Of a DNA stretch of 64,000 nt, positions 44,231-58,139 are shown piece after piece; within the stretch, counting starts at the first letter, position 1; each line of letters begins with the position of its first letter. The DNA lies in assembly GCA_947462335.1 (NCBI GenBank), contig OX381707.1, positions 14,723,418 through 14,787,417 on the forward strand, in the 5' to 3' direction. The notes below the pieces were generated by a model, which was not told the origin of the DNA, did no database searches, and saw only the letters and a list, made by a program, of their open reading frames with translations. The stretch comes from Harmothoe impar (Eukaryota; Annelida; Polychaeta; Phyllodocida; Polynoidae). Both the position numbers and the translations under genes were made by a program.

Positions 44231-44234
44231 CTAG
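44231..44234. repeat. Target-site duplication of the retrotransposon (right copy)
   Basis: ctag immediately after the 3' LTR, matching 31614-31617. The host MITE sequence then resumes with tatagtctgtac. Confidence 0.9.
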
Positions 44235-44279
44235 TATAGTCTGTACGGACTAACCCTTTCAACCTATGGATTTTCAGTG
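44231..44279. mobile_element. CACTG-end MITE, copy D, right part
   Basis: Resumes as ctagtatagtctgt immediately after the 3' LTR and ends in TTTTCAGTG, completing the MITE begun at 31295. This nesting proves that the MITE was there before the retrotransposon. Confidence 0.85.
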
Positions 44280-44370
44280 TTGAAACCTTTGAATGAAAAG
44301 AAATACTTAGTGGTGAATGCACTGACAGTAGGTCTACCTGGGAGATGTTGCGTGTCTCAAAAACACATTA

Positions 44371-44611
44371 GGGAGTGGTCATTTTTTAACAAAAGGGGGG
44401 TTGGTGGATTTGGGGGGGAAACCAAAGAAAATTTGGATCCCTCTAGAGGGGGCGACTCAAAAAATTGCACCCTTTTTTAGTGAAAAAGTCTGCACGTTAC
44501 TATAGCTCAAAGGGGTCAGCCGTGCTCAATTTTAACTTGCCTGAGGAGGGGGGGACCTGCTCGCGCGAAAATCCACCGCTCCACCCCTGTTGTTAAAATA
44601 TGACCACTCCC
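44371..44611. mobile_element. PIF/Harbinger-like MITE, copy 2
   Basis: Ends gggagtggtcattttttaac and gttaaaatatgaccactccc, flanked by TTA on both sides (44368-44370, 44612-44614). Homologous to 22042-22310. Confidence 0.8.
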
Positions 44612-44614
44612 TTA

Positions 44615-46384
44615 GCCTTGCAAAAATACATTGCTGTATTTATGCATTAATCACAGTAGAATTATCATTTGATGCAGGGACGCAGCTTACGTTGATGTAT
44701 GAGATACCTGTAGATAAAAGCATATTTTGGGTTGGCTCTGATCTCGGACATCAACCGGCCTTTGCCAGGCTCCTGCATTATTTATATCCAAAATACCTAT
44801 CTGACTTTAACATATGTCCCATCACACATCAGCTAGTATCAAGTGGTTGTAAATAACAAAAGTTGAGCTGCTGATGAGATAGACAACGTGATTACTTGAT
44901 AATCGGCTGCACACAGTCTTGGTGGTTGGGTGGGTATTAGAATAAGAGTGCTTCATTAGAAGTCCGCCATCTCCTTTGAGCCACCCATTCTGAAAATACA
45001 TGTATTGAAAGGTGACATAATTATCATAAGGCATAATAAAGAATTTTCCTAGTATCCAGAATTTGCAAATAATTTTTAAACTAATGATACAGCCCCTTTA
45101 ATCACAGTCCCCCCTCTGCCTTGCAGAAACCATTCTGCGGGACTGACCTCCATAGCCACAGCATTGTGGGGGAGCAACATCTTGCAGAGAACCATGCACA
45201 GCTCTTCCAGTGTAGTGCACATAGTGACGCATCCTCATTCTACTAATAAGTAGGTCAAGGGAATGCTATAAATAGCTTACATCTTGTTTTATAGATCAAA
45301 ACACAATCATTCACCCACACCAAAGACCGTCTCATGAATCATCGTCAGTTGAGTAGCAAACATAATTATTTACTAATATCTGCCCAAATGTGGATCATTC
45401 CAGGTCACAGGTTCTAGCTTGTATCGATCCTTTGATGAGAACGGTTGAGAGAGTATCTACTATGTGGTGGTTTGGGGAAATCATGACGGTTTAGTGAAAA
45501 TGGACTGAGGTAAGAGATTATAGATATGCTACTTCTATCCTTATTACGTCTTAGACCTCAGATAACCAGAATAAGTTGCCCTGTATGGATTTGTTCCGAC
45601 CAAGAGGCTGGGCAAGTGAGATCTCAAATGCTTCTATTAAATTATGTTCAGATGACACCAAGGTGCAATGGCTTTTGGCTTGTTGAAGCAGAAGTACTGC
45701 CAAACATGCACTTGTGAATATCGCAAATGGTTGGAACATCAAGAGAAAAAGTTTATGAACTTCTTAGTTAATGCATCACATGGTCATGACATCCATGACA
45801 TGACTGAAATATGACCAGGCCAGGAAAATCCTGGGCTTTCCCCAATACAGGTAGAAAACCCTTCCTGGGCATTTTAACCAGCATGGGGAAATCTCCCCTC
45901 ACTTAAGATAGCGCCAATGTGGCCGCTAAGCCCTTATCTCTGCAGAGATAAAAGATAAGGGCCGCTGGTCCGCACCTTGGTCACCAAAGGAGAGTCTCCC
46001 AGTGGGATGGTTAGGAAGAGGTGAGGGGGGCAGGGAATCCACATATAATGTATGTTATTTCAGCCAGATTTTGCATTTTAAATCATTATATATCACGGAA
46101 TATATTTAAAACTAATATAAAAGCCCATCCACATATACCTAGCCTACTGTATTGTCTACCTGTCTATGAACAGATCATTATCTGCAAATAATGGTTAGAT
46201 ATTAGCAAATTGAATTTTCTGGTTGAACCTAATTTTTACATGTATGCTGCCCCAGAATCAAGGGGGGAAAGCCCTCGTTCTATTTTTCCCCTTCAAGGGA
46301 ATAAAGGTAGGATTTGCCAGGCATGATGACAGATTTTTCCAGATTACAACAGAGCCAAATGTCAACTAGATTACCCTAAGGTAG
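44615..46384. other. Intergenic
   Basis: No gene recognised. Small ORFs near 44590-44856 and 45526-45717 have no visible domain. Confidence 0.4.
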
Positions 46385-48660
46385 ATCACACCTGTCCCTG
46401 ACTACAGTAGAAACACTGAGCTGCTCCCCAACCCCTGCAAAGATGTATGAGATTGACACTTACTTGTTACCAAGCGAGAAATGCTTAAAAAGGCACAATG
46501 TATGTTACATAGTGTTGATTATCTATATGTTAGAATTAAAAGGTAATGGTCGAATATATTATTGGATAGGACAGGAATATATTTATTTGCACTTAACTAA
46601 AAGGAAGTCAACCAAGTGTAGCAATTAACTATACATGTACTCGACCAAGAGTGTGCACTAACGTTGTAAATCTTTTACAGGTAAGGCCAACAATATTTGT
46701 AGATTATTGCCAACCAAATCCCCTCACATCTGGGACCTGTTCGGGCATTCTAGGCCCCTACTCTTAGATGTGTGGTCCTATCCTAAATCTGACTCTATCC
46801 TGACACAATATCCCCCAAGGCACAGAGAATGCAGGTGGCATTTGGTAAGAGTAGTAAGAAGAGGGGTCGCTTTGGGAGAGACACCTTGTCGACCCTAAGC
46901 CTGCACATTTGACAGCTGATGGTGAGAAAATGTAAACAGGCTCCTATATAGACTAAAACCAACAGACTTTGGTATTTGCCATCTGTATTGTATTTTTATT
47001 TGTTCCTTGAGCCTCCCCAGACCAACGTTATGAATCTTCTAATATAATCAACTTAGAATCATGATTCCAAATGATAAATATACATTTATGGGGCCAAGGA
47101 TTACAATGATGTTACTTTTGAGGACATTAATGGCTGCCATCTTGAATTCTAATGAGGTTATCCTTTGAAAACTTAGAAATAAGCTGAGTTCAACCCTCTC
47201 TATTAATACAAATTTCATCATTCTGCCAACTGCATTGATAAAAACAATAACCTCCAGTATAGGTCATGCATGGTCAGTCTTTATTTCATAGAAATGATAT
47301 AGGTGAGGGAGAAGGTTGCAGTAGGGCTACCTTGTCCTCTGTTCGTATTAGAGATACTGATTAGAGATAAAAACATCATTCCCAGAGCGTGCCCATACAG
47401 TCAAGAAGTCCAGAAGGCACAGAGGCCTTTGGGATGTACCATTTTGAATCCATCACCCTCTAGGGGCTCATAGTATAAATGCCATCATTCACAGCTGTGC
47501 TAGTTTGGCCAGGATGTTTACACGGACTTCTTACGTGTATGTAAGTGCAGACAGTAGGCCTTTTCAGCCGGTACCAGTGCTGTGCCTTCTAGAAGATCCC
47601 TCACTGGCAGCAATATTGACAAACTGTCACCTTCAAAAAGATATTTTAAAGTATAGTATTCATAAATGGGATGGATGATGTTCATATTCCCTGTTTATAA
47701 TGAAGTTCTTAAGCCTGGTAGGAAGCTGCATCTTTCATATTATACACTCATGAATAGGGGCGTTTATTATTGATGAAAATGCATGGGGATTGATTGCACA
47801 CATCAAAAACTGACTAGAATATACTCTCTTCAAGTTGGTTTCTATCAGGTTAAACTTCTCCCTTGAGACTGATAAAATGGTGTGCATCAAAAGTAGAAAG
47901 AGGAAACATCTTAGAAGATGAAGGGACGTGTTATTGGGAATTGAGACACTTTCTCAATTTTAGCGTGGCTCTAAGCTCTGAAGTATCTAAGATCACCAAT
48001 TACTTCCATCAACAATTTTACTTTGTTTTCTTTTCTGTTATTTTGAACAATGCACATATTGTAACTAACGCAACCTGGTTGCGAATTGCTAAAGTACTGA
48101 CACTCAAGAAAGATAACTCCAACTGAACCTGGATGTGAACAAGATTACTTTTTTCTTCACTCATTCACTATGGGGTACAACATATCCAAACTATAGGAGA
48201 CCTGAATCTGAATTTGATATGTACATACTACATACAAAAAATGGTTTGCAAAAGTAGAAGGTTGGACAAATTATAGTGCTCACAATTACCTCCAAATTTA
48301 GGCTGTGGAACTATTGCCAATAGACATCACTAATGGTGTTTTCTTGTTTTTTGGGATCATATTTTTCAGTCTGATAATATATGGATAATCTACTTGGGTG
48401 CTTCCCACACACATACCCTGACTGTAATAGTGAGTCCCGAGACCACTTACTACATGTCTTGGCCACCACAGTCCAGAAATATGAGGGCAATGCAAACAGA
48501 ATCAATTATTTGCATATTACTACAAGTACAACCTCTCCATGTCGATGCTCGGCACTGATATGGTGTTTTACAAGGGACAACCATCAGATCAGGTGCCCTG
48601 CCCCTGCCCTGGTCAATCCATCAGTCATTCCAAGCCCCCAGTCAGCCTGCTCTATGATAT
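46385..48660. repeat. Diverged segmental unit 2 (blocks b-h)
   Basis: Block b ~46385-46550, c ~46730-46960, d ~47230-47400, e ~47435-47540, f ~47565-47660, g ~47700-47885 and h ~48385-48660. Each matches unit 3 in the same order, for example gagctgctccccaacccctgc and gagagacaccttgtcgaccc. Stops and indels differ between copies. Confidence 0.7.
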
Positions 48661-50664
48661 AGTTCCTACACACTACTGGCCATGGTAATATTCATCGTCA
48701 TAATATCCATACAGATATTACATCGTGCATCCTTAATGCAGGCTAACTGGGACTTTGATTTAGATATGGGTTGGTTATTTCTGACTGATGTTTTATCAGG
48801 TTAATTCAGACCCATAATAACAATTATGATTGGACATATTCCTATAGGAGAAATACCCTTACTAGGTTGGTGTTTAGAAGCAGATTGATATAGCATTAGA
48901 AGTGCCACTGCGAAGGATATCACAGCTCATTCATCATATTCACATGGTGCAGTTGTAACAACTTAACAGTAGTTTCTCAGAGATCACCACACTTATTTGA
49001 TATGCAGGGCTTCATATAACAAATCATACGTTGAGTAGATGTTTATAATAATCCTCATGTCATCATTAGTGAAATATTATATCCTCCCATATTACAACAT
49101 AGTCACATATTAATAAATTGGTTTTGTAGAACAATGCAGCATATATACCTATAGTTTTGTAGAACGTAGTTTTGTAGCGTATTGCAGGGAACTTACTGTA
49201 TGACACATTGGTCAGTACTGCCCTCCCTTTTGTTGTCATTAAAAGCTATTTAATTTAATTTAATTAATAAGTCTACCTGTAGAGTAGATCACACCTGTCC
49301 ATGAAAACTGTAGACACTCTGAGCTGCTCCCCAACCCCTGCAATGATGCATGAGGCTGACACTTACTTGTTGCTAAGCGAGGAATCCTTTAATGACTCAT
49401 ATAGATGCATGCCATAAAGTGCTGAATATCTATATATTAGAATTAAAAGGTAATGGTCGAAAATAATGTTTGAGCAGGAACATAATATTCATCAGCACTT
49501 AAGTAAAAGAGTATCAACCAAGTGTTGCAATTAACTATTTTACGCATGTACCTAACTGAGGGTTTGTTATAACTTCATAAATTGTTTGCTATAACTTCAT
49601 AAATGTGTAGAGGCAAGGGAAAAGGATACTCCAAGGAAAAAGTCTAATTTAAAATTGATGTCATAAGCTTTCTAGTGATATATTACACTTGAAGATATCA
49701 ATTCTAGTTTTTGAGGAATGGCTTCCTGAACATATGTGGGCATGGCCCTATCAAAAAGCCCGATAAGCTCTAAGTCTCATATTTTCCCAGATATCCCTAT
49801 CTAATCAGCATAATGATGATAATGACAAATATATCATACATTTTCTTTCTTTTAGTCATAAAATTTGATCTAGGAATGGTATTTTTATTCTGTTTTGACC
49901 ATAGTAACCCCCATGAATCATTCTGTCAAAGGGTATCTTTAATTTTTGTATTTGGAATGAAAATCATGTTTCCATGGCAACATACATCAACAAGAACACT
50001 CATTTAGGCCTCAAAACGTTCTTTTTACATTCCAAATATGGAGGCTTTTCACCAGAAATGGAATGTTTTGTGTATTCCCATTTTTTTCTACAGAAAAAAG
50101 TACCCTAGAGCTATTTTTACCCCTTTTCTTTCATTTAAGGCCATAGTGGCGCCCCCCTGGTGGCAAAAATCGGAACTAATCCCGCATGGAGTATCCTTTC
50201 TGCTTGCCTGCTCACAAATAATTATTGCCCATAATCTCACAACTGGGACATGTACAGACATTCAGGGCACTGGTCTAAGATGTAAGGTCCTATCCTAAAT
50301 CTGACTCTATCCTTACACACTATGCCCCAAGGCACATGAAAGGCAGGTGGCATTTGGTAAAAGTGGTAAGGGGAGGGGTCGTCTTGGGAGAGACACCTTG
50401 TCGACCCTAAGGCTGCGCCTTTGACTGCTGACAGTGATAAAATGTACATACAGGCCTCCCATATAGAATGCAACCAACATATTTTGGTCAATATTTGCCA
50501 TTCTTTGCTGTTCTTCATTAGTTTTGTACCTTCTGCTTCCCCAAACCTAAACCATGAAATTCCTACGCAAAGCTTTAGGGTGTCAGGAATACTACAGTAT
50601 ACTATTAGAAGAGGTTTTATTTGTCAGCTTTTAATGCTTTACAAATATTGCAAAACCAATACTA

Positions 50665-50937
50665 CAAAGTGAGCCACGTTTGATTTGTGGGCTGTTGATA
50701 ATCTTCAATATAGGTCCTGTATGGCACATTATGCTATTATAGAATTAATGGAGGAGAGAAAAGGGTTCATGTCCTCTTTCAAAGAGTGTGCCCTATTTTC
50801 TGCAAAGTGAGCCACGTTTGATTTGTGGGCTGTTGATAATCTTCAATATAGGTCCTGTATGGCACATTATGCTATTATAGAATTAATGGAGGAGAGAAAA
50901 GGGTTCATGTCCTCTTTCAAAGAGTGTGCCCTATTTT
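50665..50937 (+). repeat. Exact 138 bp tandem duplication
   Basis: caaagtgagccacgtttgat begins at 50665 and again at 50803. The second copy runs to 50937 with no differences that I can see, so it is either very young or an assembly artefact. Confidence 0.95.
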
Positions 50938-51496
50938 AGAACGTTGAGAATAGTGCCTGCTCCTTAGGAAGTCTAGAAGGCACAGATCGAGAGGCCTTTG
51001 GGATGTACCATTTTGAAGCCATCCTCTAGGGGTTTATAGTATAAAGGCCATCATTCACAGGCTTGCTAGTTTGGCCAGGCTATGTATACAGACTTTGGTT
51101 GTGCATGCGGGCATTTAGTGCTGAGAGTATTCCTCGGCCTCTTAAATAGGTGCCAGTGTAGTGCCTTCTAAGAGATCCCTCACCAACAATACTGACAAAC
51201 TGTTACCTTTAAAAAGACATTATAAAAAAATCTATGAATGAGATAGATAATGTGCTGTGGAAGAAGAGATAATAGGCCACTGGTATCTCATCATAGACAT
51301 CACTTAATAGGCCAAATATGACCTGACGAAGGAGGCAAGGAAACACATGCAGTCGGTAATGGAGGTGTATAAAGTGTTTTTTATTGTCCCGTACACAGTA
51401 TTAAAACATCCTCCTCGACACTATCAGTTTGAATAATGATTTCCAAAATCTGCAGAAATTTATGATGACATGTTTGTTCAGATCAGATTCACTCTA

Positions 51497-51760
51497 CACT
51501 GAAAAAATAGACTCGTCTCCAGACTCGTCGAAGTGACCGTCATAAAATAAACGAGTCAAAAGTTGTCTAACGTATCAGGTTACCATCCCACAAATAGAAT
51601 CTGGAGCTGGCAAATGTCGGGTTTTGGGCTGGCACATACCAAGTGGGTCTTCTATCTCCAGCTAGAAGACCCGCTTCCTTGTCACTTAGACAAGTTTTTG
51701 ACTCGTTTATTTTATGACCGTCACTTTGAAGAGTCTGGAGACAAGTTTATTTTTTGAGTG
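51497..51760. mobile_element. 264 bp MITE with ~65 bp inverted ends
   Basis: cactgaaaaaatagactcgt and the mirrored end ttattttttgagtg, flanked by TA on both sides. The subterminal gaccgtcataaaataaacga is perfectly mirrored. The CACTGA terminus echoes the 350 bp MITE family, but the interior is unrelated. Confidence 0.85.
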
Positions 51761-52419
51761 TATTATTGTTTAAGCCAAACTGATTCGAGTCAACTTGAAC
51801 TGATGGCAAAACTTCATTCAAAAACGCTGATGCCCAATACTGATCTCTCTGATTATCTGTTCGACATTTCTCATTTTTGCAGAGTGAATTTACTTTAATT
51901 AGCTTTTTTATCAAAATGTAATGGCCCCAGTGGTAAGAAAGCTTTTTGAGGTTGCTATTTAGTAAGGGCCGCATGATGTTTGGATAGGCCATTAGGTGGC
52001 AATTATTCTGATGTAATACCAATGTTTTATAAATTTCCATGACCTGACAAAGAAAACTGCATACATTTAAGACCTCCTTTCTGGATATTCATTGGGCAGA
52101 ATACCCAGAGTGATTCTGATGGACAGTTTGTATTTCATCCTCATAATTAACCTTCGAACCGGGTAGGAAACTGCATCCTCCATTCTAAACACTCATGAAT
52201 GGGAACATGTATCATTGATGAAAATAAAGTGGAATTGGCTGCACACTTGATGAACTGCCTACTCTATAGTCCCTTCAAGTGTGTTTCAATCAGGCATGAC
52301 TTGTCCCTAGAGACTAATACAATGGCATCTTTAAAAGGCGCATCCTTAGAGAACATGAAGTAATTATCAATGTGGAAAAGCTGATAAAGCTTATTGATCA
52401 TTTGAATTGACACACTTAT

Positions 52420-52656
52420 TATGCCAAAACAAAAAAAAAGGTTTGTTTCAGGTTACCCGACCGACCTAGCAAAACAGGGCCGACCCTACTTTTTTTGTGC
52501 AATTTTGAAGAATATTTCATATGTTTACACTTTTTGGGTATTTTTTAGGGTTTGCACGGTAATGTAATAGTATTTAATGTAATAGTACTTTTATGTTAAA
52601 AAAACAAACTAGTCTTTATTCCCATATTACCTGAAACATACTTTTTTTTGGCCTTA
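52420..52656. mobile_element. ggccaaaa MITE family, copy 3
   Basis: Left tatgccaaaacaaaaaaaaagg with gtttgtttcaggttaccc. Right ttacctgaaacatacttttttttggcctta. Both inverted ends are present. Confidence 0.8.
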
Positions 52657-53295
52657 TGCAGTAATTCTATTTATATTTATATGACAATACATTTAGAAGC
52701 CTGATCTTAATCAATTATCCATCTGATAGACACAGATCTCGTCACCTTAAATACCTGAAAATAATAATAATAGTAATAAATGCCTGACAGTAGGTTTGAC
52801 TGAGGGATATCATTCCCTAGAGATATTTCTACAAATATTTTGTTCACCATAAAAGCGACTATCATGAGTGGATGGGAGCTGAATGCTACGTTGATCTATG
52901 GGATGCATGTACAAGAAAGCATGTTTCAGAATCAATGTATTACTCATATCGAAAGGATTATACCAAGTTGATGGGGCTTACATTGATCTATTGGATACAC
53001 GTAGAAGAAATGATCACAGTTTCTTCATGTGTAGTAGATACTGTGATGGCTTGCTGTGCTCATAAATTCAAGTCTGATACTTTGGTGGTTAACAGGATAG
53101 TACAATAATGATAATTTTCAGGTAGCTCACATAGTATGAGCAAGCTAGTCAGTAAGGGTATGGCAAATCTGCCTAAAGGGTTAACCTTCCCTGGAGAAAC
53201 AAGCAGAGACACCAGAAGGCGCTTTATGTAATCAATGTCCATGGGGTTACACTCTGGGTATCCACCCCAGGGACATCACCGTAGAGAACATTATA

Positions 53296-53611
53296 GGCTG
53301 TGTCTCACAAACATGGCCAATGTTTTCGTCTATGACTGGGTGCAATCTGTGACAGGGTGCAATTTATGACCGGCTTGAAAGAAAACGGTATATTAAGGGC
53401 AGATGTAGATATGAATTGAAATAAAATCAGTGATATAAAGTCTTAAAACACCCATTAACATTTTCCACCATTTATATCTTCATCTGCCCTAAATAAAGCG
53501 TTTCTTTCCCAAGCCAGTCATTTGTTGTACCCAGTCAGAGATTGCACCTGGTCATATAGATTGCACCTGGTCATAGACGACAACAATCGCCCGATAACAT
53601 GAGACACAGCC
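53296..53611. mobile_element. 316 bp palindromic MITE
   Basis: ggctgtgtctca at the left and tgagacacagcc at the right, flanked by TA on both sides. The arms continue with mirrored tgactgggtgcaatct / agattgcacctggtca and gcgtttctttcccaagccagtca. The centre is AT-rich. Confidence 0.85.
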
Positions 53612-53694
53612 TACGGGTTAGGGACAGGAGGAACTAGGTCATGTAAAACTGGTAGCAGCAAGGTGGTATCCTAGATGTGAGCAGGTTGTACCAT

Positions 53695-53900
53695 TACTTG
53701 CTACTGTGAAATTACTTATTTTCACGGCTGTAAATTTTTGCAGAAGAGTGAAAAAAGGCAATTTTGCAGGTATTTATTCCATACTTAAGCATATAAAAAT
53801 TTCGCGAATTTTTCATTTCCGGGAGGTTTCACGAAAATATATACCCAGCAAAATAAAGTACTTTCACAATATATAATCATTCATGCAGTCTGATTATGGT
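53695..53900. repeat. tactgtgaaattacttattttc repeat fragment
   Basis: tactgtgaaattacttattttcac at the left, plus ttcgcgaattttt and tttcacgaaaat motifs, resemble the MITE at 56708-56887 but lack clear ends. Confidence 0.45.
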
Positions 53901-56707
53901 CTGTTTTTTTACAACTAATGCGATCAATAGTTATTTTGTTCACTTTTCTGCAAGCACTCAACTAAAGTCTGGAATACCTAGTTCCTGAGACCACTTACTA
54001 CCTATCATTGTCTTGGCAACCACAGTCCAGAAATATGAGGGCAAATAAACAGAACCAATTATTTACATATTCCTGCAAGTACAACCTCACCATGCCGATG
54101 CCCTAGTACTGATATGATGTTTTACCATGGACAGCAGGTGCCCCTCCCCTGCCCAGCTCAATCCATCATTCAGTCTCAGCCCTGAGGTTTGTAGCTTTGT
54201 GATGTAGCTCTTATAGACTCCCGGACATGGTAATTCCCATTGTCAAATAACTAGACAGATATTACATCCACAACTAGTTCAGGAATAGTGGGAGATGGTT
54301 TGGTTATTTCTGATATGTTTCATCAGAATAATATTAAGCGGTTAATTATTTTATCCAAAATAATTCTTTATATCAATGGCTCTGGCCATATCCTGGATTT
54401 CACCAATTAAGTGGCTTTTGCTACAAAGTAACACATATTTAGAAATAGTTCACAGAATTATGCCAAATAGGGATTCCAGTGACCTTTGTACAAACATGCA
54501 AGACAAATTATGAGATTGAATGAGATGTTTGTTGTATAAAGTGAAGGGGGGAGATAATTCACTTGAATTTGACTGAGCAGGACATGTATGCCATTCCTTG
54601 TGACATGCAATTGTACCAAAGAGTTTTCAGTTTCATCTGGTAGAACAACTAAACTTCACTCGCCCAAAATACATGAAAAGCCAGCTTAATGCTCACAGAA
54701 GCAGCCAACGCATCTTTTAAGTAAAGCGAGGTTGGCTCCTGTCATTCCCTATAGAACAGGGAATGGTAAAAATATTCACAAACCTTTGGCACTAATATCA
54801 TATAGCTAGAAGGTATAACACAAAAATGCACTTCGGATTATATCAGTCATCTTGGTTGATACATTACAAAAGAAACTTGTATAACCTAACTAGTCACATG
54901 CTTCAAGGGCAATCAAAGATACTCGAGAATTTGGTATGTAAAAGTATATGTAGCTAAAACAGATGTAGAGGATAAAGGAAAAGATACAATTCCATCATGT
55001 TGATTATTGAAGCTATTGTGCCGTTGTGCCATGAACAACTATTAGGTAGTTGTATGATATTTACTCTCAAATAAAAACGATATGAATGGTGTGTTAACAA
55101 GAAACATGATATTGCATTAGATATTGCATTACACACCGAAAAAACGACATATAGCAATTTAAATGGAGATTCAGAAAAAGATGCAGCGGTTTTCATAGTA
55201 GTATGGCAAGCCTGTAACCCAAAGAATAAAAAAATGTGGCCTAATTTCCTCTAAAATACAAAGACCAATGAGGATTGAGCACCTACTACACACATCCACA
55301 TCTCCAGTATGAACAGCATTAATGTGATAGCTACGGGATGCCTACATTAAGGCAGGGAACCAGCAGCCTGGCATGTATGGATGGTCATGGACGTAATGAC
55401 TGCTGATGCTCAATTAAAACTGTAATGATTAATACATGCTCATATACATTATCTTGACAATCATTATCTCTCACAATCATTCCTTGTAATTAAATCATCT
55501 ACAACCTGATAAGCATCTATTGTTGAGTACAAAACCAATTATATTTCTCATCAAGGTAATTAAGACCCAAACTACTTATTACCAACCTAATAATACTAAT
55601 AGAACTGGCCACAACTTATGCGTCATCATGACAAAACAACACTTTTAATCAGATAAAGAGGCAAAATACTTTTGCCTCATCAGGAAACGCGGCCTTCAGC
55701 AGGTTTGATTAAGGCAATAGTTTTGGCTGGTAACAATAGAATGCAATATCATACAAGTTTATATTTTGTCTTCTAAATTATACTTTGTTACTGACAAGTT
55801 AAAACGTTCCTATACCACGTTTTAAATACCAAAGTACAGGTTATGAATAACCAATAACATTTGGAATTGCCTTTTAATTCACAGATAAATATATAGGCTA
55901 TGCATTGTCTGCCAATACTAAGAACTACATTAATCGAATATAGTGTTGGGAATAACCTCTATTTTGCTATTTTAAATGCATGTATTTGAAACGATGTAAT
56001 ATTGCACCCATCTCCATCTCCTACATGAAAGACCAACAGATAACTGACATCTGGCAAATGTGCTGGAATTCAAGGAATGCCCTAATATGTTACTTGGCTT
56101 TACACTGGATCTCACAATATCCCTTGGATCAATATGGGAAAGGGTGTTGGCATTTGGTAAAAGTGGTATGGGGCATGGCTGCCTCGGGAGATAGACCATT
56201 TCAAATCTAGCCATGCACCTTTGACATCTGTCAGTGATGAAATATCTGAAGAGCTTTCATTTGATGAATATTTCCCATTAGCAGTTTCAAATGAACACTG
56301 TCTAAATTATGTTTTTTCGCGTGTACCATGACTGAGATAGCATAATACACTGGGGGGTGTGATACTACTAACTTTAAATGGCTCAGATAGTATTGCCATT
56401 GCATGGCATACAAACAGCAAATCAATAAAAGGAAAGTGAAATACTTGTGAATGTGTAGGCTTTTTTCGTTAGCAGTAGAGTCTTAGATATAGGTCGGGAG
56501 GGGTCAATTATGCTTAGATTTTTTTGATGATGGTGGGTAAAAGGACCAAGACTGCCTTCACAACTATTTGTATTGGGGATGCTGATTGACAGAGACATGG
56601 GGAAACAGGATCCCCTGAGTGGTCCTCCTTACAGAAGACCAAACACAGCCCCAACAGGATGGTCCCTAAAGATATCTACCATAGGCAACTGGCAGAGGGT
56701 GGTGTTA

Positions 56708-56887
56708 CTGTAAATGTACATCTTTCCGCGTGTATACATTTTCGCGATTTCCCTAAAAAGCGCATTTTCGCGAGTATTTAAATTCACGATTTTTGGAATA
56801 TGGAACTAGTATGACTATATTCGATAAATAATCACACTGTTCAAAATCGCGGAAATATTTGCGGCGCAAAAATATCTGCGTTTACAG
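56708..56887. mobile_element. 180 bp MITE with ctgtaaa ends
   Basis: TA|ctgtaaatg ... gcgtttacag|TA, with mirrored subterminal tttcgcg/cgcgg-type motifs. Confidence 0.65.
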
Positions 56888-57569
56888 TATCTTGGAGCCC
56901 TAACTCTTAAGGGATGCATCGCATAAAATACATTGTTTGTCCATACTGCCCAGACAGATGCTTGCTATACATACATGGACATTTTAAATAAAGCATAGTT
57001 GTTTTTCCAGGGTGTGACAGAGTAGTGCATTGCAAACCCTGCCACATTTACAGGATAATACTACAACTAGAAGTAGTTGCACCTGTACATGGACTGGATA
57101 ACCCCGCTGGTATCTCCATAGGAGCACATACTTGTCTATTAGGCAGTCAGAGTCTGTTTGAGTGAGTACAATGGCATTTAGTTGCACACAGTGTTTGGAG
57201 ATGCCTGTTGTAGTGTTGAGGTTGATCTGCGTTTGCAATTATCCACTAAGCATGTTAGCAGCTTGTACACACAAACAGCTTGTACACACAAACACACAAT
57301 ATATCCACAGGTCCATATCCGCAAGAGGTTTCAAAAGGAATAATTTCAAACATTTCCCAGGGCATTTCAAGGAAATTGGTCTGGTCAAATCAAAAGCGTA
57401 ATCCTATTTTAGCAAAAAGGGACGAAGCCTATTGCAGTTAATATGTGGGCCGACCCTTCATTTTTTTTTCAATTCAATTTATGGGTACTATTATTTTGAA
57501 CAAACAGTGTACAAACAAATGGAGCTAACAAGAGGTTGCTTATAGGACAGAAAGGGAGCCATCAATAAA

Positions 57570-57715
57570 TAAGGCCAAAAAAAATAAAAGGTGTGTTTCA
57601 GGCAACCCCACCCTAGTTTAAAAAAAGGGCCGACCTTAGCATTTTTTTCCGATTTGGAGAATTTTTTTTTTTTTTTTGCAAAATATTCATATTTTTTCGG
57701 AAATTTTAGCCATTC
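57570..57715. mobile_element. ggccaaaa MITE family, copy 4 (truncated)
   Basis: Left end aaggccaaaaaaaataaaag with gtgtttcaggcaaccc and gggccgacc. No right inverted end was found. Confidence 0.7.
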
Positions 57716-58139
57716 TTTGGTCAGGAAAAACAGATCACATGCCTAATAAATTGTCTAGCCTCAGGAAATTGCTCATTAACAAGAATGTCCAATAATTTCA
57801 TAATATTCCTAGTTATAGTAAGAATTGGTGAGTCATCTTGATGACCCGTGAATCGATATGGCAGTCCGCGACTCTTTCCAGGTACCTCCAACGTGTCTTG
57901 CCCAAACTGCACTGGTGTCTATTACCAATACTTTGGGAGTGCACCTAAACAGTTTTAGGCAGTGGGTGCATATTGAGAATGTGATGGCAAGCATTTGTTC
58001 TCATAGTAAAAATACACTAATAGTCAGGCAGAGAACCCCCTAAAAGTCAAATGCTCGATATAGTTTTTTCGTTCATGATTCTGATCTATATGGTATGAGA
58101 GAACTTGTATCAGCTCACTGGGTAGTGCCCACTGTTGAG

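Larger units (their letters stand above)
49290..55500. repeat. Diverged segmental unit 3 (blocks b-g, i, h, j, a)
   Basis: Block b ~49290-49460, c ~50245-50480, d ~50690-50790, e ~50985-51090, f ~51170-51290, g ~52145-52345, i ~53160-53290, h ~53965-54200, j ~54680-54800 and a ~55240-55500. The order is collinear with units 2 and 4. MITEs at 51497, 52420 and 53296 are later insertions. Confidence 0.7.

Noticed and set aside
46385..46550. Possible minus-strand exon in block b (cag acceptor and acag|gtgtga donor around gagcagctca)
   Set aside because: The interval between the candidate splice sites differs by one base between copies (35 versus 36), and no frame is shared across all three.
50313..50501. 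Possible conserved exon on the minus strand in block c (VSLPRRPLPLPLLPNA, also at ~46.85 and ~56.2 kb)
   Set aside because: Similarity at nucleotide level continues past different stop codons and frame-changing indels in each copy, so it is repeat conservation and not coding conservation.
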